From: an uncultured Bacteroidales bacterium
Lineage (GTDB): Bacteria; Bacteroidota; Bacteroidia; Bacteroidales; Paludibacteraceae
Assembly (NCBI GenBank): GCA_934725535.1
Contig: CAKVBV010000003.1
Span: 1 to 64,000 of the forward strand
DNA: 64,000 bases
Direction of reading: 5' to 3'
Shown: piece by piece, positions 34,444 to 42,036 of the stretch
How the letters are laid out: each line of letters begins with the position of its first letter
How positions within the stretch are numbered: position 1 is the first letter of the stretch
Program-made: the position numbers and the translations under genes
The notes under the pieces: generated by a model
Databases searched by the model: none
Seen by the model: only the letters and a program-made list of their open reading frames with translations
Told to the model about the DNA's origin: nothing

Positions 34444-37400
34444 TTACTTGCGAAGCAGTTGTCCTTGCACGTCATATACCTGTTCGCCGCAAAGAATAAG
34501 GATATGTCCGTTGTGCAGTATCTTCTGTGCGGTATCGGTCGGGGCGTTGGGTGTGCCGTCGGATGGTGCTGCTATGACTGATGTTGAGATGTTGGCAATA
34601 ACGGTAACAGTCAGTTCGATGTTGCTGACGACGGTGTACCAATTGATATTGTAAGGTATGAACTGCAAGTGTACCGGATATTGTCCCGCTTCGGAGAAAG
34701 GAGTATCGATGTCTTCGTCGTCAGCCCAGACGAACATACCCTCGGTGGAGGCTTCACCATCTGTGATAGTGGCATAACTCAACGACTGTCCTACCGTGAG
34801 GATAGATATTGTCGGGTTGGACAGAATCTCCGGTGTGAGGGCAGTAATGGTGATGTCGCGGGTGATGGTGGCGGACTGATATTGGTCAGTCTCCTCGGCA
34901 GCGGCGGTGATGGTAACCGTGCCGTAGGTTACAATATGGAGGGTATTACCGTCAATGTATGCCACTTGCGGATTGGAAGAGGTGTAGGTGATGTTGCCTT
35001 GTGCCGTGGCATTGAGTGTGAGTGCGTCGGTGTTCACGGGGAGGTTGGCGATATCGTCGTCCCAAGTGATGGTTTGCTGTTTCTTGCCGGTGGTGGCAGT
35101 GAGGGCAATAGTGGTCTGCTGATAGGGGGTGTAGAGCGTGAGGGTAGCAGTGGCGGTCTCCATCTCGTCGGAGGAGTAGGTGATGGTGATGTTAGCCGTG
35201 CCCGAACCGCCGTTGGTAGAGATGACAGGATTGTCTATGGTGAATTTGGGGTTATCACTGACGAGGCGTATCTCATCGGCACAACTGCTCCATGTGAGCG
35301 TGAAGGTGGCTGTGGTTTGTCCGCCTATCTCGTTGGCGGGCAGGGCGATACTTGTTTCGGAAGGGGTGAGATGTTGGCGACGGCTAACCTTTACATTCTT
35401 GACGTAACGCGCGAGTGTGCCTGTATTTTTGAATCGTATGCCTTGTACTTCTGCTGCCAAATCATAGGAGAAAGTATTGTAAGAGTCACTGCTCAAGTTA
35501 TCTGTACCGATACTTTGTATTTTCGTCCAATTTCCATTGATATATGCTTCAATTTCCATATTGCCGGTGCTCAACAACTGCATTTTCGCATCGAAAGTCA
35601 GTTGTGCCGCCGCATTGATGTCTGTCCACGTGGATTCTCCCTTAGTGCTGTTCCACGGAACTTCAAACTCATCGGAGTTATTGATGATGTCACATCCGCC
35701 TTGTATGGGTGCGACGGTGACGGTGATGGTAGCCTCTGCGGCGAGGTATTTGTAGTTTTCGGGTTGGGAGACAGTCCAAGTAGCCGTGCCGTTGTGGTAG
35801 GATGCTGTGATAGTCTGTTGCTCGGCGTTGTAGGTGGCGATGTCCTCGCCTGCGGTTTGTGTGATAGCGATAGGGCTGCTTTCGGTGTCGGTGTTGTCGG
35901 ATATGCAGGCTACGGCTATGGTTTCGTCATAAGAGAGAGTCTTGCTATTGGCGTTCTCACCTGCGAATGACCATACTATGGTGTTGGCATGCTTGCTGAC
36001 GGTGACGGTTTGTTGGGTGCTGAGGGCAGTCCATTTGTAGTTCTCGGCTTGCGAGATGGTGATAGTTGCGGTGCCGGCACCTACTGCGTGCAAGCGGTCG
36101 CCCTCGACTTTGATAACTGCCTCGTCGGAGGAGAGGACTGAGACTTCCACCTCGGTGTTGGTGGCGGTGTAGAGGTCTGCGAAGGCTATCTCATCGTCCA
36201 CCTTGTAGTCGGAGAGGAGGTTGTGGGTGAGTGTGGCGGTGTTCTTGGTGATATGGAGTGTGAAAGTGCGGGTGGCACTGAAGATGGTCGCCGTCTCGGG
36301 TTGTGTGAGGGTGATGGTGGCATTGTCGGTTGCCGCAAGAGCGGTGATAGTAATCGTTCCTTCGCCCTTTGTGTATGCGAGTTCATCGCCACAGGTTACC
36401 TGTAGGGCATCGGTGGTGTTCTCGATATTGATAGTGATACTCTCGCCGACTTTGAGGTCCGCCTCGGTTTGGTCTGGGGTGTTGTTGAGCCAAATGACAG
36501 GAGCAAACTTATCGTACACGATGAAAGTCTTACTGATAGGGGTTGCTTCCGCCCATTCGTCGTTGCCTGTTTGTGTGGCGGTGATGATGGCTTCGCCTGT
36601 TTTGAGGGCTTGAAGAGCCTGCCCGTTGTCAGTAACTGCCATAATACTTTCATCAGATGATGTGTAAGTAACGGGGAGCGAACTGGTGGCTGTAGCGGCA
36701 GCGGTAATCGGAGTACCAACCAACACAGCAGGTTCTTCTGCCTCCCACTCTTCGCTCCAACTAAGTACCTGGTCTTTCCTCTCGGTAATGCCAGTGAGGG
36801 GAATATCGTAGGAATAGGTGCCATTCGTGAGGGTAAGGGTAGCGGTATGGGTGCCTATGAGGTTGTGCTTGTAACTGACAACCAATGTGGCTGTACCATA
36901 CGCACATGTTTGAGAATTATTGGTGAGGGTATAGGTGAACTGCGCGGCACCATCGCCACTAATGCTCATCTGCATTGGGGCGACATCACTCCAATCCATA
37001 GTGGTGGTTTGTGTCGCATCTATGGTGTTGATTTTGGCACTGCCAAAATCCGTGATAGATGGCGCATTAAAATATGCAGCCTGCATCAGACGCACATTAC
37101 TGATTTGCTTGGAAAGTGTACCGGTACCCTTGAATTGCAATTCTGTAACTATCTTTTTGTCAAAAGAATAACTTTGACTTCCATCACTCTTCCCGTCAAT
37201 GATTTCTTGTGACGATCCATCATTGTATTTGGCAGTAACGGTTACTCCCCCAAGTGCTGCTCCACTTTTGGAGAAGTTGAATGTCAGTTGACCTGCGGGA
37301 CGCTGGTTGCTGATAGCGTAGGTTACTGTCTTGGAAGAACTCCACTTGTTCATAATTTCTTTTTTTGCAGACTCGTCTAAAAGAACACAATCTGCATAGA

Positions 37401-37461
37401 GAGTCTCGCTACCGGCGATAGTGAGTAAAAGACTCGTTAAGGCGATAAAGATTTTTCTCAT
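34444..37461 (-). CDS. Large secreted protein with Ig-like (BIG/MBG-type) repeats
   Basis: 1005 residues with signal peptide MRKIFIALTSLLLTIAGSETLYA. The body is a chain of beta-sandwich modules about 80-100 residues long; many end in patterns such as AVTDNGQALQALKTGEAIIT and IKVEGDRLHAVGAGTATITI, typical of bacterial Ig-like group 2 domains. Two regions (about 70-130 and 640-720) resemble sugar- or ligand-binding jelly rolls with matching KGTGTLSKQISNVRL and KNTGTLARYVKNVKV motifs. The last ~30 residues (KILHNGHILILCGEQVYDVQ) are a type IX sorting tail. Probably cell-surface or secreted; target unknown. Single gene with its own promoter 200 bp upstream. Confidence 0.85.
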   Translation of the reverse strand: MRKIFIALTSLLLTIAGSETLYADCVLLDESAKKEIMNKWSSSKTVTYAISNQRPAGQLTFNFSKSGAALGGVTVTAKYNDGSSQEIIDGKSDGSQSYSFDKKIVTELQFKGTGTLSKQISNVRLMQAAYFNAPSITDFGSAKINTIDATQTTTMDWSDVAPMQMSISGDGAAQFTYTLTNNSQTCAYGTATLVVSYKHNLIGTHTATLTLTNGTYSYDIPLTGITERKDQVLSWSEEWEAEEPAVLVGTPITAAATATSSLPVTYTSSDESIMAVTDNGQALQALKTGEAIITATQTGNDEWAEATPISKTFIVYDKFAPVIWLNNTPDQTEADLKVGESITINIENTTDALQVTCGDELAYTKGEGTITITALAATDNATITLTQPETATIFSATRTFTLHITKNTATLTHNLLSDYKVDDEIAFADLYTATNTEVEVSVLSSDEAVIKVEGDRLHAVGAGTATITISQAENYKWTALSTQQTVTVSKHANTIVWSFAGENANSKTLSYDETIAVACISDNTDTESSPIAITQTAGEDIATYNAEQQTITASYHNGTATWTVSQPENYKYLAAEATITVTVAPIQGGCDIINNSDEFEVPWNSTKGESTWTDINAAAQLTFDAKMQLLSTGNMEIEAYINGNWTKIQSIGTDNLSSDSYNTFSYDLAAEVQGIRFKNTGTLARYVKNVKVSRRQHLTPSETSIALPANEIGGQTTATFTLTWSSCADEIRLVSDNPKFTIDNPVISTNGGSGTANITITYSSDEMETATATLTLYTPYQQTTIALTATTGKKQQTITWDDDIANLPVNTDALTLNATAQGNITYTSSNPQVAYIDGNTLHIVTYGTVTITAAAEETDQYQSATITRDITITALTPEILSNPTISILTVGQSLSYATITDGEASTEGMFVWADDEDIDTPFSEAGQYPVHLQFIPYNINWYTVVSNIELTVTVIANISTSVIAAPSDGTPNAPTDTAQKILHNGHILILCGEQVYDVQGQLLRK

Positions 37462-37664
37462 TTTAGCATAAATGATTTGGTGTTATTGTATTTTATTTCC
37501 TTTATTCCGTAAGTTCATTGTATTTTCTCATATAGCCCATTGTTCGCTATGGGGTAAAAAGCCTACACAACGTTTGGAAAATATAGTTCGGAGGATAAGA
37601 GTGTAATTGCCTATTGTTAAGGTAAATCGCATAAATAATGCACCCATTCGACCAAAAACCACTG

Positions 37665-37695
37665 CAAAATTAAGACAAACCTTTTGGATATGCAA
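37665..37695 (-). promoter_or_regulatory. Promoter of the Ig-like repeat protein gene
   Basis: On the minus strand: TTG (37695-37693), 20-bp spacer, TAATTTTG (37672-37665). It leaves a ~195-nt untranslated leader (37462-37660), in which only a small CCCAT/ATGGG hairpin near 37537-37554 was noticed. Confidence 0.8.
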
Positions 37696-37797
37696 GTTTT
37701 ACACCTCCGATTATGTATGAATAATAACAACAGGCAATAGTTTCATAAGAAAAGACCTTTTTTTGCCACTGCTATAAATGGCACCTTATCCACGTGG

Positions 37798-37828
37798 TTG
37801 CCTATTTGCCAAATTTATTGTACTTTTG
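37798..37828 (+). promoter_or_regulatory. Promoter of the DUF454-M16 operon
   Basis: TTG 37798-37800, 20-bp spacer, TACTTTTG 37821-37828, 16 bp before the ATG at 37845, giving a near-leaderless mRNA. Confidence 0.85.
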
Positions 37829-37844
37829 CGCTCCGATTTGTGAT

Positions 37845-38234
37845 ATGACTTCCGGATACAAGTCTTACATACTGATTGCCGCAGGTTGCCTGTCAGCCAT
37901 TTTGGGGACTATCGGCGTGGTGGTCCCGGGGCTGCCTACCACACCCTTTGTCTTGTTGGCGTCGTGGTGTTTCTACCGCAGTTCACCGCGTCTGCAGAAG
38001 TGGCTGTTATCCTCTTTCTTGGGCAAATACATCCGCGACTATACGGCGCGTGGCGGGCTGACGCTCTCCAAACGCCTTATGATAATCGGACTCATGACCG
38101 CTATGGTAACCATCTCCATCGTATTCTTTATCCACTCCACTGCCGTGCGCTGCATTGTGGGGGTGGCGGGTGTCGTTGGATGCATAGTGGTCGGTTTCGT
38201 TGTACCCAAAGCGCGCAAAGACAAGACATTATGA
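37845..38234 (+). CDS. DUF454 (YbaN-family) inner-membrane protein
   Basis: 129 residues with four hydrophobic segments. The pattern GTIGVVVPGLPTTPFVLLASWCF with RSSPRLQKWLL is typical of YbaN/DUF454. Function unknown. The promoter sets the start at 37845 rather than 37794. The stop overlaps the M16 peptidase start (ATGA). Confidence 0.88.
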   Translation: MTSGYKSYILIAAGCLSAILGTIGVVVPGLPTTPFVLLASWCFYRSSPRLQKWLLSSFLGKYIRDYTARGGLTLSKRLMIIGLMTAMVTISIVFFIHSTAVRCIVGVAGVVGCIVVGFVVPKARKDKTL

Positions 38235-39472
38235 CAGAAACGTTTTATCATACTCTTCCCAACGGAATCCGCATCGTGCATCGCACCGCTGCCTCGCCCG
38301 TTGTCTATGTAGGCATCATGGTCGGCGCAGGTACCCGCCACGAGTGCCCCGAGCAAAACGGTATTGCACACTACATCGAGCATTGCGTCTTCAAAGGCAC
38401 CGAACACTACACCGCACGCCAAATCATCAACCGCATAGAGGGCATTGGCGGCGAAATCAATGCCTACACCACCAAAGAGGAGACCACTTTCTATGCCGCC
38501 ACGCTGCGCGGGCATTGGCGTGCCACACTACACCTGATAGCCGACATGGTGCTGCACCCTACCTTCCCGAAACGCGAAACAGACAAGGAACTGACCGTCA
38601 TCTACGACGAGATAGAGAGTTACAACGACTCTCCGAGCGAACTCATTTACGATGATTTTGAGAGCCTTGTCTTCAACGGGCACCCTCTCGCAATGCCTAT
38701 TCTCGGAACCAAAAAGACACTCCGCCGGATTGCCCAATCGCCCGCCATACCGCTCGCATGGATGCAGACGCACTATCGTCCCGACCGTATGGTGCTGTTC
38801 GTTTTGGGCGACATTCCGCCCAAACAGGTGATAACTTTTGCCGAAAAAGAGTTGGGCAATCTGCCCGCAGTATCCCCCGACATTACCACTGTTTTACCGA
38901 GAGAATACCGAGAGAACTCCGAGCCAACCACCGTCACTTACCGCCGCCATACACACCAGACACACGTTATGATTGGCGCGCGCGCGTACGCGATAGGACA
39001 CCCCCGGCAATTGGCGATGTACTTGCTCAACAACATCCTTGGTGGCGGCAGCCTGTCCTCGCGCCTCAACCTCAGCCTGCGTGAGCAGCACGGACTGGTC
39101 TATACCATCGAGTCGCAATACACGCCTCTCAGTGATACGGGCTATTGGAACATCTACTTGGCGTGCGAACCTCAACATAAAGACGAATGTATCGACCTGT
39201 GTATGAAGGAGTTGAAGCACCTGCGCGACACGCCCCTTACCACCATGCAGTTGCATCGCGCACTCCGGCAACTGCAAGGGCAAATGGCTATCTCTGCCGA
39301 GAACCAAGAGAACAACGCACTCGCCATGGCAAAACAAATGCTCTACTACCACCACGCGCCCGTATGGCAAGAAACTTTCCATAAAATATCACAAATAACA
39401 CCCATTATACTACAAGATGTAGCAAATGAGTTGTATGACGAGAATATATTAAGTATCTTGCAGTATGATTAG
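38231..39472 (+). CDS. M16-family zinc peptidase
   Basis: A 413-residue metallopeptidase with the inverted zinc motif HYIEH (His47, Glu50, His51) and the downstream Glu in ELTVIYDEIESYND. NAYTTKEETTFYA and the late GGGSLSSRLNLSLREQHGLVY are family features. No signal peptide, so probably cytoplasmic, like other single-domain pitrilysin-type processing peptidases. The longer frame from 37886 runs through the DUF454 gene and is rejected. Its last 121 bp (39352-39472) are duplicated at 41663-41783, on the far side of the inserted cassette, so the last ~21 codons may have been supplied by the insertion. Confidence 0.92.
   Translation: MTETFYHTLPNGIRIVHRTAASPVVYVGIMVGAGTRHECPEQNGIAHYIEHCVFKGTEHYTARQIINRIEGIGGEINAYTTKEETTFYAATLRGHWRATLHLIADMVLHPTFPKRETDKELTVIYDEIESYNDSPSELIYDDFESLVFNGHPLAMPILGTKKTLRRIAQSPAIPLAWMQTHYRPDRMVLFVLGDIPPKQVITFAEKELGNLPAVSPDITTVLPREYRENSEPTTVTYRRHTHQTHVMIGARAYAIGHPRQLAMYLLNNILGGGSLSSRLNLSLREQHGLVYTIESQYTPLSDTGYWNIYLACEPQHKDECIDLCMKELKHLRDTPLTTMQLHRALRQLQGQMAISAENQENNALAMAKQMLYYHHAPVWQETFHKISQITPIILQDVANELYDENILSILQYD
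39352..39472. repeat. Left direct repeat of the inserted cassette (3' end of M16 gene)
   Basis: 121 bp repeated at 41663-41783. The first 57 bp are identical in both; the last 64 bp differ at 13 positions with no insertions or deletions. The differences are mostly silent or conservative, so both copies encode nearly the same peptide. This resembles an attachment-type duplication. Confidence 0.95.
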
Positions 39473-39553
39473 TCATTCATAATCAGATAAAAACATCCCT
39501 CCTTGCCGAAGAAGCAGGAAGCGAGCACCTGAACGAACAAATTTGTCAATGAT

Positions 39554-39584
39554 TTGTGTATATCAACTATTTATATTACCTTTG
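39554..39584 (+). promoter_or_regulatory. Promoter of the two-gene cassette
   Basis: TTG 39554-39556, 20-bp spacer, TACCTTTG 39577-39584, 70 bp before the regulator start. The cassette carries its own promoter. Confidence 0.85.
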
Positions 39585-39653
39585 CGCCACAGATATATAT
39601 TCGCAATTCGCGAACAGCAAACAGTACAGTATAAACAATTGATATAATAGCGT

Positions 39654-40169
39654 ATGAAGCCACAAGATATTGTCGTTTTACTAAAGAAAATAACCACAGA
39701 AGGGCAGTCATTATCCTGTCGGGGGTTGGCAGAAGCACTTGGTATGAGCCCATCAAGCGTGAGCGAGAGTTTGGAACGTTGCCGAAAAGCACAATTGGTG
39801 GATAGAAAGAAGCAGCGGGTAAACACACTGGCACTGCAAGAGTTCCTGTTGCATGGGGTGATGTACGTCTTTCCCGTAGAGATTGGGCGCATAGTACGTG
39901 GTATGCCTACATATATCAGCGCATCGCCCATCAAGGAGCAAATCACGGGCAGCCAAGAAAACTACGTTTGGCGATACGCGCAAGGCACGGCACGCGGACA
40001 ACAGATAGAACCGCTATACTCCTCTGTACCGGAAGCCGCCGCACAGGACGAGGAACTATACCGATTATTGGTTATTGTGGATACGCTTCGTATAGGGCGC
40101 ACACGGGAAAAAGAGATAGCCGCAACAGAACTCAACAAAATCATACTTCGCTATGCAGAAAACCAATAA
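39654..40169 (+). CDS. Winged-helix regulator, putative antitoxin of the nucleotidyltransferase cassette
   Basis: 171 residues. Residues ~5-60 form a winged helix (MKPQDIVVLLKKI, SCRGLAEALGMSPSSVSESL, then a wing with Lys/Arg). Residues 61-171 have the patterns LALQEFLLHGVMYVFPVEIG, RGMPTYISASPIKEQI, IEPLYSSVPEAA and LYRLLVIVDTLRIGRTREKE, which I recognise from a widespread uncharacterised family encoded beside AbiEii-like nucleotidyltransferases. It overlaps the next gene by 17 bp, implying coupled translation. Likely DNA-binding autorepressor and perhaps neutraliser of the transferase. Codons are more A/T-ending than in the M16 gene. Confidence 0.75.
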   Translation: MKPQDIVVLLKKITTEGQSLSCRGLAEALGMSPSSVSESLERCRKAQLVDRKKQRVNTLALQEFLLHGVMYVFPVEIGRIVRGMPTYISASPIKEQITGSQENYVWRYAQGTARGQQIEPLYSSVPEAAAQDEELYRLLVIVDTLRIGRTREKEIAATELNKIILRYAENQ

Positions 40170-41652
40170 TGAACGCCTGCAAGAGGTGGCTGATGCCATG
40201 CAAGCCTTTAATGAGCGGATTGTTTATGTGGGCGGTGCGATGGCAGGTTCGTATGCCACAGATGCCGCTGCTGCGGAACCGCGCGTCACATTGGATGTGG
40301 ATTGCGTGGTGAATTCGGGTTCGTATGCAGAGCATGCCGCTTTTGAGGACTTATTGAGAGCACAGCATTTCCAAAATGACCGAACATCTGATGCTCCACT
40401 ATGCCGATGGTGGTACAAAGACGAAATAGTGGACGTAATGTCTATGGACGAGAGCAGCCTGTCTTTTGGCAACAAGTGGTATCGACCGGGGTTTGAGAAA
40501 CGGGAACGATACACACTACCGTCCGGAATGCAAATTTATCGATTGCCCGTAACCTATTATATTGCCACAAAAATCGACGCTCTAAACTCGAGAGGCGGTG
40601 AAGACTGGCGTGGTGCCAAAGACTTTGAAGACATTATATATGTGCTGAATTATTGCCCTGAATTTACAAAAGTATTTCTTGCAGCAGACGTCACGGTGAA
40701 AACATTTATCGCAGAGCAATTTGCCAGAATGATAGAGCGCCCCAATATAACAGAGGAAATAGAATGTGCCTTATCCCCTGACGAAATAGAGCGTACGGAC
40801 ATACTTCTCGAAATCATACGTACGGTGGCGGCATATTCGATAGCACACTGTCCGCTGCGGATTCAGTTTGTCAGCGATTTGCATTTGGAGTTCCAAGAAA
40901 ATAGTCTGTATATGGGACAACACCCCTTGCAAGCAAAGGGAGATATATTGCTTATAGGCGGAGATAGTGCCTACTTGGATTCCATAGAATATGTGCGCCA
41001 CCCGTTTTGGCTGTGGGCATCGGAGCATTACAAGGAAGTGATTGTGGCATTGGGTAACCACGAATTTTATAACCATTACGATGTAGCCACATTGCCCGAT
41101 GGTTTTGTGGGCGAGATACTGCCAAATGTACATTACTATTACAATGCGGTAGTGCATATACAGGATGTAGATATAATTGTTTCTACATTGTGGGGGCATA
41201 TCGAACCGCAGAACATTTATGCCACAGAACACGGAGTGAGCGACTTCTATCACATTCTGTACAACGGGCATCGACTTACTGCTGAGGATTTCAGCAGGGA
41301 GCACGAGCGATGCCTGAAGTTCATCAAGGAGGCAGTGGTTCATTCACAAGCACAAACAAAGATTGTGCTGACACACCATGTGCCGAGTATGTTGGCTACG
41401 GCACCGGAATTTGCAGGCAGTCCTATCAATGGGGCATTTTCAGTGGAGTTGAGTGATTACATCGCGCAATCGGGAATTGACTATTGGATATACGGACATT
41501 CACATCGAAATATCAATTGCCAAATAGGCAGTACACAAATAATCAGCAACCAATTAGGTTATGTATTTCAAGGCGAGCACTTGCGGAATGGATTTGACAA
41601 TGGGAAGATAATAGAACTATGCCATCATCCTGTAGCACTTAAGCGGCATTAA
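40153..41652 (+). CDS. AbiEii-like nucleotidyltransferase fused to a calcineurin-like metallophosphoesterase
   Basis: 499 residues, two enzymes in one chain. Residues 1-~225: nucleotidyltransferase with Gly27-Gly28 (VYVGGAMAGSY), the metal pair Asp48/Asp50 (LDVDCVV), a third Asp94 (IVDVMSMD), and the family's YYIATKIDALNSRGGEDW with KDFEDI (Lys140, Asp157, Asp160). Residues ~235-480: phosphoesterase with all five metal motifs: SDLH (Asp242, His244), GGD (Asp271), GNHE (Asn302, His303), THH (His408) and GHSH (His449, His451). Both sites look intact. By family, the first half could add nucleotides to RNA or protein; the second could hydrolyse phosphodiesters or phosphoesters. The fusion suggests write-and-erase, or two effectors. 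Ends 10 bp before the right direct repeat. Confidence 0.85.
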   Translation: MQKTNNERLQEVADAMQAFNERIVYVGGAMAGSYATDAAAAEPRVTLDVDCVVNSGSYAEHAAFEDLLRAQHFQNDRTSDAPLCRWWYKDEIVDVMSMDESSLSFGNKWYRPGFEKRERYTLPSGMQIYRLPVTYYIATKIDALNSRGGEDWRGAKDFEDIIYVLNYCPEFTKVFLAADVTVKTFIAEQFARMIERPNITEEIECALSPDEIERTDILLEIIRTVAAYSIAHCPLRIQFVSDLHLEFQENSLYMGQHPLQAKGDILLIGGDSAYLDSIEYVRHPFWLWASEHYKEVIVALGNHEFYNHYDVATLPDGFVGEILPNVHYYYNAVVHIQDVDIIVSTLWGHIEPQNIYATEHGVSDFYHILYNGHRLTAEDFSREHERCLKFIKEAVVHSQAQTKIVLTHHVPSMLATAPEFAGSPINGAFSVELSDYIAQSGIDYWIYGHSHRNINCQIGSTQIISNQLGYVFQGEHLRNGFDNGKIIELCHHPVALKRH

Positions 41653-41662
41653 AATTACAGCG

Positions 41663-41783
41663 CCACGCGCCCGTATGGCAAGAAACTTTCCATAAAATAT
41701 CACAAATAACACCCATTATGCTACAAGACGTAGCAAATGAGTTATATAATGATAGCATATTGAGTGTTTTGCAATACGATTAG
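41663..41783 (+). pseudogene. Displaced 3' end of the M16 peptidase gene (right direct repeat)
   Basis: Encodes the peptide end HAPVWQETFHKISQITP...LQYD in the M16 frame, with changes ILQ to MLQ, LYDEN to LYNDS and SILQYD to SVLQYD relative to 39352-39472. It has no start and is a leftover of the gene end after insertion of the cassette, or the element-borne copy. Confidence 0.9.
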
Positions 41784-41856
41784 TTGCGAGTGATTCCGCC
41801 GCAACATACATTTTATCCGAAAACACGCAAAAAAGAGATAAAAATTATCTTGTTTC

Positions 41857-41887
41857 TTGTAGGTATCGATTTTATTCATTACCTTTG
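41857..41887 (+). promoter_or_regulatory. Promoter of the SusC/SusD operon
   Basis: TTG 41857-41859, 20-bp spacer, TACCTTTG 41880-41887. The leader to the susC ATG is about 145 nt, long enough for post-transcriptional control; no strong hairpin was seen. Confidence 0.85.
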
Positions 41888-42036
41888 CGCACTTTTTCTA
41901 TAGTGGGCTACTGGATTTAAGCGAACAATAAAGTAGCATTTTGCTACAGAAAGAGCCATAGTTGAGCGAATAAGGTTATGAAAACCGAGTGAGTTGAACT
42001 TAACTTAATGTAGAACTAATACAAAATAAAAAACGA

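Noticed and set aside
37886..39472. 528-residue M16 protein starting at 37886
   Set aside because: The first 115 codons run out of frame through the DUF454 gene; the ATG at 38231 in the ATGA overlap gives a normal family N-terminus.
39473..41662. Insertion sequence
   Set aside because: No transposase, no terminal inverted repeats, and the flanking duplication is 121 bp, far longer than an IS target duplication.
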